64,000 nt of DNA. Origin: a virus. A program made the translations under genes and the position numbers. Positions 6,161 through 13,058 of this stretch are shown piece by piece. The stretch spans positions 1 through 64,000 of IMG/VR virus record IMGVR_UViG_3300045999_006495. One strand, given 5' to 3'. How positions within the stretch are numbered: the stretch's first letter is position 1; each line of letters opens with the position of its first letter. Under the pieces are notes generated by a model. That model saw nothing but the letters and a program-made list of their open reading frames with translations. It was not told the DNA's origin and made no database searches.

Positions 6161-6197
6161 ATGTGGCGGATGACTTGTGTCGTCCCCACATGTTTTT
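6161..6197 (+). terminator. Rho-independent terminator
   Basis: ATGTGG...CCACAT with inner pairs, then GTTTTT. Confidence 0.8.
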
Positions 6198-6237
6198 GAT
6201 AAGGGGGTCTGAGACCCCCTAAAAATTGCCGTATTTT

Positions 6238-6269
6238 CTCATCTCGTTTTAATGTTTATCTGTTAATAT
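6238..6269 (+). promoter_or_regulatory. Phased-box promoter of the 6320-6727 gene
   Basis: CTCAT 6238 and TTAAT 6249; -10 TAATAT 6264-6269, 15 bp spacing. Confidence 0.75.
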
Positions 6270-6276
6270 ATAAATG

Positions 6277-6293
6277 TAGTCAATAGTTGACTA
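6277..6293 (+). promoter_or_regulatory. Inverted repeat at the transcription start
   Basis: TAGTCAA-TAG-TTGACTA, identical to 3118-3134 and 3578-3594. Confidence 0.7.
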
Positions 6294-6319
6294 TGTAGCA
6301 CTTAATAAGGAGCGACACA

Positions 6320-6727
6320 ATGGGACTTGACATGTATGCACATGTGCTCACCACCGAGGGCGCAGACTTGATTGCGAGTGGCGACTATGTTTGGGATGAC
6401 CTGCAACCGCACATCGTGGAAACGAACTTTTGGTACTGGCGGAAACATCACTCGTTACACGGTTGGATGCAACGCTGCTACGCAAAAAAGACGGGTATCG
6501 ACGAGCCAAACGAGTTTAATTGCATCTATGTGGAGCTTTTGGAGACGGATTTGGATGACTTGTTCGATGATATTAGCGAGGACCGACTAACGCCAACCGA
6601 GGGATTTTTCTTTGGTACACAATTCCCGTACACAGACGAGGATAAAGTTGGCGACTTCGAGTTTATTGAAAAAGCTCGAGAGCATATCAAAAACGGACAT
6701 CATGTATTTTACTCCTCGTGGTGGTAG
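6320..6727 (+). CDS. GLDMY-type conserved phage/bacterial protein (135 aa)
   Basis: ATG 6320 follows AAGGAGCGACACA. The N-terminal MGLDMYAHV and the WYWRKHHSLHGWMQ segment (residues 38-51) are hallmarks of a family found widely in phages and bacteria, often without a useful name. The acidic middle and the aromatic C-terminus (FYSSWW) complete it. The conserved Asp, His and Trp residues suggest a ligand or metal pocket, but I know of no established activity. Confidence 0.8.
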   Translation: MGLDMYAHVLTTEGADLIASGDYVWDDLQPHIVETNFWYWRKHHSLHGWMQRCYAKKTGIDEPNEFNCIYVELLETDLDDLFDDISEDRLTPTEGFFFGTQFPYTDEDKVGDFEFIEKAREHIKNGHHVFYSSWW

Positions 6728-6741
6728 ATTAGTCTAGGATT

Positions 6742-6773
6742 AGGGCCGCTCTCATAAAGAGGGCGGTCCCTGT
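6742..6773 (+). terminator. Hairpin terminator
   Basis: AGGGcCGCtCTC-ATAAA-GAGgGCGgtCCCT stem-loop; weak T tract. Confidence 0.6.
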
Positions 6774-6848
6774 CTACCTACAAAATAAGGGGGTCTGAGA
6801 CCCCCTAAAACTGAAGATTAAAATTAGATTAGTAATTTAATTTTAGTA

Positions 6849-6877
6849 TTGACTTTTGGTATATGCTAGTGTAGAAT
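6849..6877 (+). promoter_or_regulatory. Sigma-70 promoter without phased boxes
   Basis: TTGACT (6849-6854), 17 bp, TAGAAT (6872-6877). The only plus-strand cassette promoter here that relies on a -35 instead of CTCAT/CTAAT boxes. Confidence 0.75.
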
Positions 6878-6906
6878 ATAAATGTAAGTTAGTTAAAGGA
6901 GCGATT

Positions 6907-7107
6907 ATGAGTCGATTGTTCGAATTGTTTGTTGACCATCAGGGGACAAAATGGCGCATTGACTATTATTGCGATTCGTTACAGGCACTACTTGACGAGG
7001 GTCGCTTAGACGATGCAAAAAAGTCTATCGAGTTGCGCGAAAGTTTGTTGTCGTTAGTTGAATTGATTAACACTATTGAGGAGATTAAGGATGCGAGTAA
7101 CAATTAA
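6907..7107 (+). CDS. Hypothetical small helical protein (66 aa)
   Basis: ATG 6907 follows AAAGGAGCGATT. After a short N-terminal beta portion the rest is helical and leucine-rich (SLLSLVELINTIEEI). It overlaps the next gene by 17 bp, so the two are probably co-translated. No family recognised. Confidence 0.7.
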   Translation: MSRLFELFVDHQGTKWRIDYYCDSLQALLDEGRLDDAKKSIELRESLLSLVELINTIEEIKDASNN

Positions 7108-7336
7108 ACCGGCTATTTGGAGCGATGATATCCATGACTTTGTCGAAGTCAATTCTTATGATTACATAAGTACTACAGAAGATAATGCTAGCTCGGCCTG
7201 TGCTAACTTCGCTATTAAGTATCTTCGTAAGCACCGTATGAAATCCCAAACATTCGAATTTTGGATTATTGACAATGTCTACGGTGAATTGTTGGAAGTA
7301 GTGCGATATGACTATGGTATTGACACGCTAGATTAG
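7091..7336 (+). CDS. Hypothetical protein (81 aa)
   Basis: ATG 7091 lies inside the end of 6907-7107, preceded by GAGGAGATTAAGG. The protein has a mixed alpha/beta pattern with a FEFWIIDNVYGELLEVVRYDY C-terminal half. It shares one transcript with its upstream neighbour, making this one of the few two-gene cassettes. Confidence 0.7.
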   Translation: MRVTIKPAIWSDDIHDFVEVNSYDYISTTEDNASSACANFAIKYLRKHRMKSQTFEFWIIDNVYGELLEVVRYDYGIDTLD

Positions 7337-7415
7337 AGGATGGCCCCGAGGATTAATTCCAACGGGCCTGATTAAAATAAGGGGGTCTGAGACCCCCTTA
7401 TACTACACTGATTTT

Positions 7416-7459
7416 CTCATCTAATTTTAATGTAATATGTGTCGAATATATGTTAATAT
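7416..7459 (+). promoter_or_regulatory. Phased-box promoter of the RadC-like gene
   Basis: CTCAT 7416 and TTAAT 7427 (11 bp); the -10 is probably TAATAT 7454-7459, about 27 bp after the last box. Confidence 0.6.
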
Positions 7460-7512
7460 AAAGATGGTTAGATATGACTAACCGCAGGAATTGTAAGAAC
7501 GAGGAGACGAAG

Positions 7513-8136
7513 ATGCGTAAGCAACAGGTGAAGCGTGAGACGGTAATCCGTGAGTTGGCGACTACTTTTGCCACGGATGTCGAGTTGGTTGCGAAAGTGA
7601 CAGGGGTCGAGCCGAGTAAGATTACGAAACCGCTGTCGTATTTGGTCGAGGCTACGGATGCCGAGTTGGCACAATGGTTTACGACTCCACAGATCCAGCG
7701 GTTGCGTGCCGCCTTCGAATTGTCAAAGCGTGCAACGTTCGCATTACCCGAAGTCATCCGTGCACCATCGGACGCCGCTGCTTTTCTTAAGGCGACATAT
7801 CAGGATAAGTCACAGGAGTATTTTGTAGTGTTGTGTCTCAATACGAAGAATCGGATTATTAGCGTAGTCGAGCTTTACAAGGGGTCGCTTAATTCATCGC
7901 TTCTTCGTGTGGGCGAGGTATTTAGCGAGGCTATCCGTGTGAACGCCTGTGCTATCATCATCGCTCATAATCATCCATCAGGGGACCCGACACCGTCTGC
8001 CGATGATATTCAAGTCACACGGGATATTGCGGCCGCAGGTAAATTGTTGGATATCGATGTGCTCGACCATCTTGTAATCGGTAGTGACGGATGGATTAGT
8101 TTGCGAGAGCGTGGATTGGGCTTCGGTAACATCTAA
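7513..8136 (+). CDS. radC: RadC-family JAMM/MPN protein (207 aa)
   Basis: The C-terminal domain has the JAMM metalloenzyme signature: Glu135, then HNHPSGD at 152-158 and the S-x2-D pair at 162-165. In this family these bind Zn2+. The N-terminal helical half replaces the usual RadC helix-hairpin-helix part. RadC proteins (UPF0758) are common on mobile DNA, sometimes as antirestriction companions; their role in repair is not established. I use ATG 7513, spaced from GAGGAG, rather than ATG 7474, which has no ribosome binding site. Confidence 0.88.
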   Translation: MRKQQVKRETVIRELATTFATDVELVAKVTGVEPSKITKPLSYLVEATDAELAQWFTTPQIQRLRAAFELSKRATFALPEVIRAPSDAAAFLKATYQDKSQEYFVVLCLNTKNRIISVVELYKGSLNSSLLRVGEVFSEAIRVNACAIIIAHNHPSGDPTPSADDIQVTRDIAAAGKLLDIDVLDHLVIGSDGWISLRERGLGFGNI

Positions 8137-8150
8137 ACGGTTAAGTAGGA

Positions 8151-8168
8151 TGGGGGCGCAAGCCCCTG
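8151..8168 (+). terminator. Short hairpin
   Basis: GGGGC-GCAA-GCCCC directly after the RadC-like gene, without a T tract. Confidence 0.4.
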
Positions 8169-8222
8169 TTCTACACATCATGAATAAGGGGGTCTGAGAC
8201 CCCCTTAAACTATCAAAGTTTT

Positions 8223-8266
8223 CTCATCAATTTTTAATGTTATATGCTATGTATCTATGCTATACT
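8223..8266 (+). promoter_or_regulatory. Phased-box promoter of the 8312/8518 genes
   Basis: CTCAT 8223 and TTAAT 8234; -10 TATACT 8261-8266, 27 bp after the last box. Confidence 0.7.
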
Positions 8267-8311
8267 ATAAATGGTTAGGTAAGAGTAATTAAGCAACGAA
8301 AGGGAGCGGTT

Positions 8312-8503
8312 ATGAAACAGGTGCAGGAGATGGAGCAGACGATTAATCGGCGTATCATCAATCCGTTCAAGTCGGTTCTTGACCTGATGACGGTAGGACA
8401 CTCCCACCGTGACGGGGCAATAATCCGAGTTATGTTGGCGACCTATCTGATTACATGGTTAGACGGGTATCGGCAGTATTGGAACACACAGATCGGTAAG
8501 TAG
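8312..8503 (+). CDS. Hypothetical small protein (63 aa)
   Basis: ATG 8312 follows GGGAGCGGTT. The product is a single predicted helical domain with several Arg/His and a hydrophobic middle (IIRVMLATYLITWL, residues 38-51) that could be membrane-associated or a core helix. It is followed 14 bp later by the KTSC-like gene on the same transcript. Confidence 0.65.
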   Translation: MKQVQEMEQTINRRIINPFKSVLDLMTVGHSHRDGAIIRVMLATYLITWLDGYRQYWNTQIGK

Positions 8504-8517
8504 AAAGCGAGTATGCG

Positions 8518-8766
8518 ATGATTAGTGTAATGATTAGCGGTGGCGACCGTTCTACAATGGTAAACGGTTTTGCGTATGACTTGTCCCGTAGTGTTATTTT
8601 TCTTAAGTTTCGCTCCTCTGATAAGTGGTATGCGAAGTCAGTACCGGTCGATGTGTTGATGGAGGCTATCGGTGTATGGTTAGACACCGACCAATCTTTT
8701 GGTAAGTGGGCACACAGTAAGAGCATTACGAAAGATATGGTATTTTTTACTGACGTGGATTTGTAG
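8518..8766 (+). CDS. KTSC-like small protein (82 aa)
   Basis: The segment FAYDLSRSVIFLKFRSSDKWY followed by VPVDVLMEAI fits the KTSC pattern (a Y-D, hydrophobic-F, Y, V-P series). Members are short, often phage-encoded, and of unknown function, with a proposed RNA-related role. The ribosome binding site is poor (AAGCGAG), suggesting coupling to 8312-8503. The assignment is from pattern only. Confidence 0.55.
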   Translation: MISVMISGGDRSTMVNGFAYDLSRSVIFLKFRSSDKWYAKSVPVDVLMEAIGVWLDTDQSFGKWAHSKSITKDMVFFTDVDL

Positions 8767-8773
8767 TAAGTAG

Positions 8774-8811
8774 CCCCGAGGAGATTAGTCTCCGAGGGGT
8801 TGTTTGTTTTA
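8774..8811 (+). terminator. Rho-independent terminator
   Basis: CCCCgaGGAG-ATTAGT-CTCCgaGGGG followed by TTGTTTGTTTT. Confidence 0.9.
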
Positions 8812-8861
8812 AGGGGGTCTGAGACCCCCTTTTGCTACAATGCCGTTTTCAACTTTTTGTT

Positions 8862-8926
8862 TTAATCTTACTCTCATTTTACTCTTATCACTTTTTAATA
8901 TGGGCTGTGTGCAATTATGATACAAT
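8862..8926 (+). promoter_or_regulatory. Phased-box promoter with four boxes, GP88-like gene
   Basis: TTAAT 8862, CTCAT 8873, CTTAT 8884 and TTAAT 8895, each exactly 11 bp apart; -10 TACAAT 8921-8926, 26 bp after the last box. Confidence 0.75.
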
Positions 8927-8964
8927 GAACATGTAAGTTAATTCTAGCCCGTGAGGAGCTACCT

Positions 8965-9672
8965 ATGCGGTTTGTTATCGGTTCTCAAAATGTTAAACTT
9001 TCGGAAGACGGTAGTGTTATTGCGACCTATAGTAAAACGGGGTCAACTTGTCCGTCATCATGTATGTATCACCCGACACCTAACGAGTATGCAAAAGAGA
9101 AGCGTACCGCCTTTGGTCGTGTTACGACCTGCTATACTCTTAAGGGCAATACCCGATATCACCAAAAACATTTATCGACAGTAGATGCGTTAAAAGTTCG
9201 GGTAGACGTGGTCAAGTTTTTAGAATTGCGTAATTCAACAAAGCGGATAAAAGGCGGTACAAAAGCAAAGCGTATAACCGCTATTCGTTGGAACGTCTCG
9301 GGTGATGTATTTGATAATAACATCCCTAGTGTGGAGTATATTGATGCAATAGTGTGGGCGTGTGGTAAATTGTCCGAAGCAGGGGTCAAGTCAATCGGAT
9401 ATACACACGGTTGGATGTTGCCCGAATTACAACCGCTCAAAAAATACTTTATTGCATCGTGTGACACAGTAGACGAAGTATTACAGGCGCAAGCTACGGG
9501 ATGGATGACTATGATTACGAAGTCGCCTAAAATGGATTTGTCGAAGCTTAAGATAGCCGATTGCCCTAATCAGATAACGGATGGCCGTATCAAGTGTTCA
9601 AAATGTATGCTGTGCTCGGTGGATAATCTACCAAAGTTTAGTTTACGAGTAATAGGTATGGAATATCACTAA
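8965..9672 (+). CDS. GP88-like Cys-rich phage protein (235 aa)
   Basis: Two Cys clusters, C29/C33/C56 and C200/C211/C214/C217, could hold Zn2+ or an Fe-S cluster. Between them lies RWNVSGDVFD (108-117) and a GYTHGW motif (145-150). This layout matches the actinophage gene-product-88 type family (GP88/DUF7227-like), whose biochemical role is not established. The start ATG 8965 has a GAGGAGCTACCT ribosome binding site. No CxxxCxxC radical-SAM motif is present, so I do not call it a radical SAM enzyme. Confidence 0.7.
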   Translation: MRFVIGSQNVKLSEDGSVIATYSKTGSTCPSSCMYHPTPNEYAKEKRTAFGRVTTCYTLKGNTRYHQKHLSTVDALKVRVDVVKFLELRNSTKRIKGGTKAKRITAIRWNVSGDVFDNNIPSVEYIDAIVWACGKLSEAGVKSIGYTHGWMLPELQPLKKYFIASCDTVDEVLQAQATGWMTMITKSPKMDLSKLKIADCPNQITDGRIKCSKCMLCSVDNLPKFSLRVIGMEYH

Positions 9673-9679
9673 AAAGTAG

Positions 9680-9720
9680 TGCGGTGGCGTACGGTTAATC
9701 GTAGGCCTACTGCCGTAAAT
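9680..9720 (+). terminator. Imperfect hairpin after the GP88-like gene
   Basis: CGGtGGC...and its imperfect complement around TACG/CGTA, followed by AAATATTTT. Confidence 0.45.
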
Positions 9721-9746
9721 ATTTTAAGGGGGTCTGAGACCCCCTT

Positions 9747-9889
9747 TTGCTACAGGCAAATTAACCTAGATTACTACTATACAATGTAGTAATAAAAACC
9801 TAGCACTTAATAATAAAAAATTGCAGAAATCCAAAATCCAAAAATTAAAAAACTAAAATTAAAAATCAGAACATCAGGATCTAAAATTA
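9747..9889. other. A-rich low-complexity spacer
   Basis: No gene. About 90 bp of AAAATTAAAAA/CCAAAATCC repeats (from about 9800) lie between the plus-strand and minus-strand transcripts, similar in texture to 1166-1225 and 15003-15080. They are next to transcript ends in each case. Confidence 0.5.
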
Positions 9890-9927
9890 AAAATAGAAAA
9901 GTCCCCCTACACTTTAAGTAAGGGGAC
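9890..9927 (-). terminator. Terminator of the minus-strand pair 10181/9935
   Basis: On the minus strand GTCCCCTTAC...GTGTAGGGGGAC is followed by TTTTCTATTTTT. Confidence 0.85.
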
Positions 9928-9934
9928 AATTCGG

Positions 9935-10180
9935 TTATTCCTCTTCGGCTACATAGATTGTACCGACTTTCTTAAACACATGCGGATTATACTCTTTGCC
10001 CACATCCCATGTGCTATACTCTACGGGCCTGAATGTAATCAGTATGTATGTATATAACTCTGCCGGTGTTTCTTTCTTGAATAACTCTGCTCGTTTGTCA
10101 GCGTAGTATGAAGAACTACAGCGGCTATACCAATACTTTTTATAATCGGGCCCGATAATCCAAATATCATACTCGAACAT
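9935..10180 (-). CDS. Hypothetical protein (81 aa)
   Basis: It starts immediately (0 bp gap) after the stop of 10181-10789 on the same minus-strand transcript. It is aromatic-rich at the N-terminus (FEYDIWIIGPDYKKYWY), basic in the middle and ends in EEE. No family recognised. With its neighbour it forms the only minus-strand unit embedded in the cassette region. Confidence 0.7.
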   Translation of the reverse strand: MFEYDIWIIGPDYKKYWYSRCSSSYYADKRAELFKKETPAELYTYILITFRPVEYSTWDVGKEYNPHVFKKVGTIYVAEEE

Positions 10181-10789
10181 TCACTCTTTCCTCGCTTTGC
10201 TATAGATATATTCTTGGAACCACTTCTCGTCTAGATAGGCGAGCACACTCTTACAATGAGTAGAAATACCGTCTAAAACCTCCTCGTTTAGTAGTGATAG
10301 ATGTACTAATGTATCATAATCTAGTGTATGTAGGTCAATTACTGAATAGTAGTTAAAACCTAAAATCATTTTCAGAAGTTGATAGCGCATACTTTCCGCA
10401 TACAGGTTATCCCATAAATGTTTAGCATACTCACTCTGTATACGTCCTACACTATCCATATCTAACCAATTTTCAGTATAACCCTCACGAGTGTTAAGCC
10501 GTCGTTTTAATTCCTTAATGAGTAGGTGACCGTGTACAGTAATTCTATCAGGGTCAATACGGAGAACCCAATACTCTAAACCATCGCTAGTAGTAGTGTA
10601 TAGCCCCGTGTGATTGTATACCATGTCATAGGTACTCTGAATGTGACCGCACAACCAAAGCCAGTTAGCTCGCTCAGGTGAGTACTCATCCATGTCGTAG
10701 GGGCTGATAATCAAATCCAAAACTTGCTTGTTGTTTCTGAAATTAAACTTCTTAAAATCAGAAATTGAAATTAGAACAGGCATCTCCAT
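10181..10789 (-). CDS. Hypothetical protein (202 aa)
   Basis: Strong ribosome binding site GGAGGTGTGTT before ATG. The protein is rich in aromatic residues with alternating helices; no catalytic motif that I recognise. Its promoter, on the minus strand, has the same TTCTAAT-N4-CTCTAAT boxes and 26-bp spacing as the plus-strand cassettes, so it belongs to the same regulon despite its orientation. Confidence 0.75.
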   Translation of the reverse strand: MEMPVLISISDFKKFNFRNNKQVLDLIISPYDMDEYSPERANWLWLCGHIQSTYDMVYNHTGLYTTTSDGLEYWVLRIDPDRITVHGHLLIKELKRRLNTREGYTENWLDMDSVGRIQSEYAKHLWDNLYAESMRYQLLKMILGFNYYSVIDLHTLDYDTLVHLSLLNEEVLDGISTHCKSVLAYLDEKWFQEYIYSKARKE

Positions 10790-10820
10790 AACACACCTCC
10801 TATAATTTAACTACATATAA

Positions 10821-10865
10821 AGTATAACATACAAAATACCAAAAAAGATTAGAGGAATATTAGAA
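10821..10865 (-). promoter_or_regulatory. Phased-box promoter on the minus strand
   Basis: Minus-strand boxes TTCTAAT and CTCTAAT (10848-10865), 11 bp apart; -10 TATACT at 10821-10826, 26 bp after the start of the last CTAAT. Confidence 0.75.
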
Positions 10866-10915
10866 TTGAAAAACAAATAAGGGGGTCTAAGACCCCCTAA
10901 AACTACAGCCGCTTT

Positions 10916-10958
10916 CTAATCATTCTCTAATGTTATTTCTGTTTGTATGTGTTATACT
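10916..10958 (+). promoter_or_regulatory. Phased-box promoter of the 10991-12454 operon
   Basis: CTAAT 10916 and CTAAT 10927; -10 TATACT 10953-10958, 26 bp spacing. Confidence 0.75.
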
Positions 10959-10990
10959 ACTTGTGGGTTAAGTTTTAGTAGGAGTTAGTA

Positions 10991-11782
10991 ATGATTACAG
11001 AAGTTCGGTTAATCCCAAACGGGGATGGTCGCTTTAGCCTGATGGTTAACGACAAATGTGTGGGTGTTGCGGTTCCTAATTCAGAAGGTACGCTTGGTTA
11101 CGACATCATGCAAGACGACTACATCCCTATTGACTTCACGGCACCAACGGACACTCGCTCTGCGGTGGCCACGATGCTCAAATGGAACACAGGCTCGCAC
11201 TTCTTGGACTCGGGTGGTTTTGGTGGTCGTTGGTGGCAAATGCGTAGGGACGCTGATTTAGATGCCGAGCCCGAGGCTTATCTTGACGAGGACGGCTACC
11301 ACCGTAACCTGTATCCATTTTTGGTAGAACACTTGCGATTTGATGACCGAATGCAACGTATCTTCGATGCTTTTGACTTCCAACTGCCGACTTTCAATTA
11401 CTTTGAAGTGTTGGAAAAGTTTTGTAAGCGGTATGACATTTTGGTGACGGCTATGGGAAACACTTATAACGAAGAGACGGTGCTTCGTGGTGGTTTTCAG
11501 TACTATGAATTGGAACTTGCTGGCGGTGAGACTTGTCTCGCTATCATGTCGCACAACGGGGCTGATATCCGTGGTGGTTATAGCAAACCGTTCTTCTTCT
11601 CTAACTCTATTGAAGATTTGTGGGTCGACATCAATAGCGGTGATGTATGGTGCGATACTTGCGATAACCGCTGGTACTGGGATGGTTACCGCTGGGAGAC
11701 TGATACGGCTACTTTTAACTTCCTTGACAAATGGGACGGTTCACAGTATAATTGTGAATGTGGAGGTAAAGTGACATGTTAG
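10991..11782 (+). CDS. Conserved phage protein with TGSHFLDSGG motif and C-terminal Cys cluster (263 aa)
   Basis: Residues 67-81 read NTGSHFLDSGGFGGRWW, a signature I know from phage proteins of unknown function. The C-terminus carries CDTC and CECGGKVTC, likely a zinc ribbon. The length is usual for the family. First gene of a three-gene overlapping operon, with GTAGGAGTTAGTA before ATG 10991. Function is unknown. Confidence 0.75.
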   Translation: MITEVRLIPNGDGRFSLMVNDKCVGVAVPNSEGTLGYDIMQDDYIPIDFTAPTDTRSAVATMLKWNTGSHFLDSGGFGGRWWQMRRDADLDAEPEAYLDEDGYHRNLYPFLVEHLRFDDRMQRIFDAFDFQLPTFNYFEVLEKFCKRYDILVTAMGNTYNEETVLRGGFQYYELELAGGETCLAIMSHNGADIRGGYSKPFFFSNSIEDLWVDINSGDVWCDTCDNRWYWDGYRWETDTATFNFLDKWDGSQYNCECGGKVTC

Positions 11783-12135
11783 CCGAGGCTATTGATAAGC
11801 TTAACGATGGTGTTTGTGATGGTTGGTACCTCGACAATCCCTATGTAGTCTTGCGCTACATAGGGTACGAGGGAGAGGATCAAGACCCACTCATTATGGA
11901 AACCGATTGGTATAGTATGGCGTGGGTTGCTCTTATGCAAGTTTTACCCGATGCTTGTATATTGACTATTATGCGAGAGTCCGATTGGTTTATGAAGGCG
12001 GCACATCAAAAGTATTTTGAGTTAGTAGGCGAGGCCGAGGAATTGTGCGATTATAATTTTACCGTGGAAGTATTTGATGGCGACATCATTCTAGTTAAGA
12101 AAGGCGAAGTAGATGCACCCACAGACGATAATTGA
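11776..12135 (+). CDS. Hypothetical protein (119 aa)
   Basis: ATG 11776 overlaps the previous stop by 7 bp, so it is translationally coupled. The protein is acidic, with a hydrophobic helical middle (YSMAWVALMQVLPDACILTIM). No motif recognised. It overlaps the next gene by 23 bp. Confidence 0.75.
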   Translation: MLAEAIDKLNDGVCDGWYLDNPYVVLRYIGYEGEDQDPLIMETDWYSMAWVALMQVLPDACILTIMRESDWFMKAAHQKYFELVGEAEELCDYNFTVEVFDGDIILVKKGEVDAPTDDN

Positions 12136-12454
12136 TTATGTCAATTTTTCATCAAAGGAACGTCGTAAGGATTTGGCCCGATTGGTTCGTGGTTCATTCA
12201 CTGAAAAACCGCTGGCTCGGTATAAGGACACCGAGATTTGGGGCCACGGTTGGGAGTTTGATGACGATGCTACTTGGTGGTCAATTGTCTACAAGGGGCG
12301 TACAATTTATTCTAGCGAGTTGTTTGATGATTTGAGTAATCCTGATAATTATGAGTTGGACCGGGATAGTAACGAGATAGAAGAACAATTAGGCGAAGTA
12401 TTAGGATGGTTTACAGATTTACACATGTATACAAGATATGTAGAATCGTGGTAA
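12113..12454 (+). CDS. Hypothetical acidic protein (113 aa)
   Basis: ATG 12113 is nested in the end of 11776-12135. The middle has WGHGWEFDDDATWWSIVYKGRTIYSS and the C-terminal half is acidic and helical. No family recognised. A different-frame ATG at 12132 gives a short frame that I treat as a shadow. Confidence 0.7.
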   Translation: MHPQTIIDYVNFSSKERRKDLARLVRGSFTEKPLARYKDTEIWGHGWEFDDDATWWSIVYKGRTIYSSELFDDLSNPDNYELDRDSNEIEEQLGEVLGWFTDLHMYTRYVESW

Positions 12455-12460
12455 GCACTT

Positions 12461-12495
12461 GCCCCTGCCGAGAAATCAGTAGGGGCGGTTTTATA
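12461..12495 (+). terminator. Rho-independent terminator
   Basis: GCCCCT...AGGGGC followed by GGTTTTAT. Confidence 0.7.
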
Positions 12496-12535
12496 ATAAG
12501 GGGGTCTGAGACCCCCTTAAACTACCCGTAGCTTT

Positions 12536-12578
12536 CTAATCTTCCTCTAATGTTATTTGCTGTAATACCTGATATAAT
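12536..12578 (+). promoter_or_regulatory. Phased-box promoter of the 12624-13058 gene
   Basis: CTAAT 12536 and CTAAT 12547; -10 TATAAT 12573-12578, 26 bp spacing. An inverted repeat TAGTTG-AC-CAACTA (12590-12603) lies near the transcription start. Confidence 0.75.
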
Positions 12579-12623
12579 AAAGATGTTGGTAGTTGACCAA
12601 CTAATGAATTAAGGAGAGCGGAA

Positions 12624-13058
12624 ATGAGTAAGGACATGCGTGAGAAGTTGATGGATTTGATGGACGAGTTGAACTCAATCAAGGACAATCTGGACGATGC
12701 GGACACTTCATCGCTCAGCCGTGACTTGGAGAGTTTGGCTAGTGACATCGCAGGTGTGAGCGACACTGTTAGCAGTGCTCAGGATGACTTGGACAGCATT
12801 CGTGACCAACTCGACAACATCCTGACCGAGATGGACTTTAGCCGACCAACACCGCAGAAGCCCCCACACATTTCAGAAGTTGGTGAGTTGGCACAGTTGG
12901 TACACCACGACCGTAATCAGCCCGAGATTCTTGCTGGTTACATGGTGACTAACCCCGCAAAGTTCTGGCTCGCAGTTACTTACAATTTGGCAACCAATCC
13001 GTTTGGTAACGTCGAGTTGATTAAGTTCATGCAAACGATGGGGCAATACATTGATTAA
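12624..13058 (+). CDS. Coiled-coil protein with conserved C-terminal half (144 aa)
   Basis: Residues 1-70 form an acidic heptad-rich coiled coil (DLMDELNSIKDNLDDAD and following). After a proline-rich link (RPTPQKPPH) a globular half follows. It probably oligomerises. ATG 12624 is supported by AAGGAGAGCGGAA. No function can be read from sequence. Confidence 0.75.
   Translation: MSKDMREKLMDLMDELNSIKDNLDDADTSSLSRDLESLASDIAGVSDTVSSAQDDLDSIRDQLDNILTEMDFSRPTPQKPPHISEVGELAQLVHHDRNQPEILAGYMVTNPAKFWLAVTYNLATNPFGNVELIKFMQTMGQYID

Noticed and set aside
8965-9672. Radical SAM enzyme
   Set aside because: Cys spacing (29/33/56 and 200/211/214/217) lacks the CxxxCxxC motif; fits a zinc or other metal site as in GP88-type proteins.
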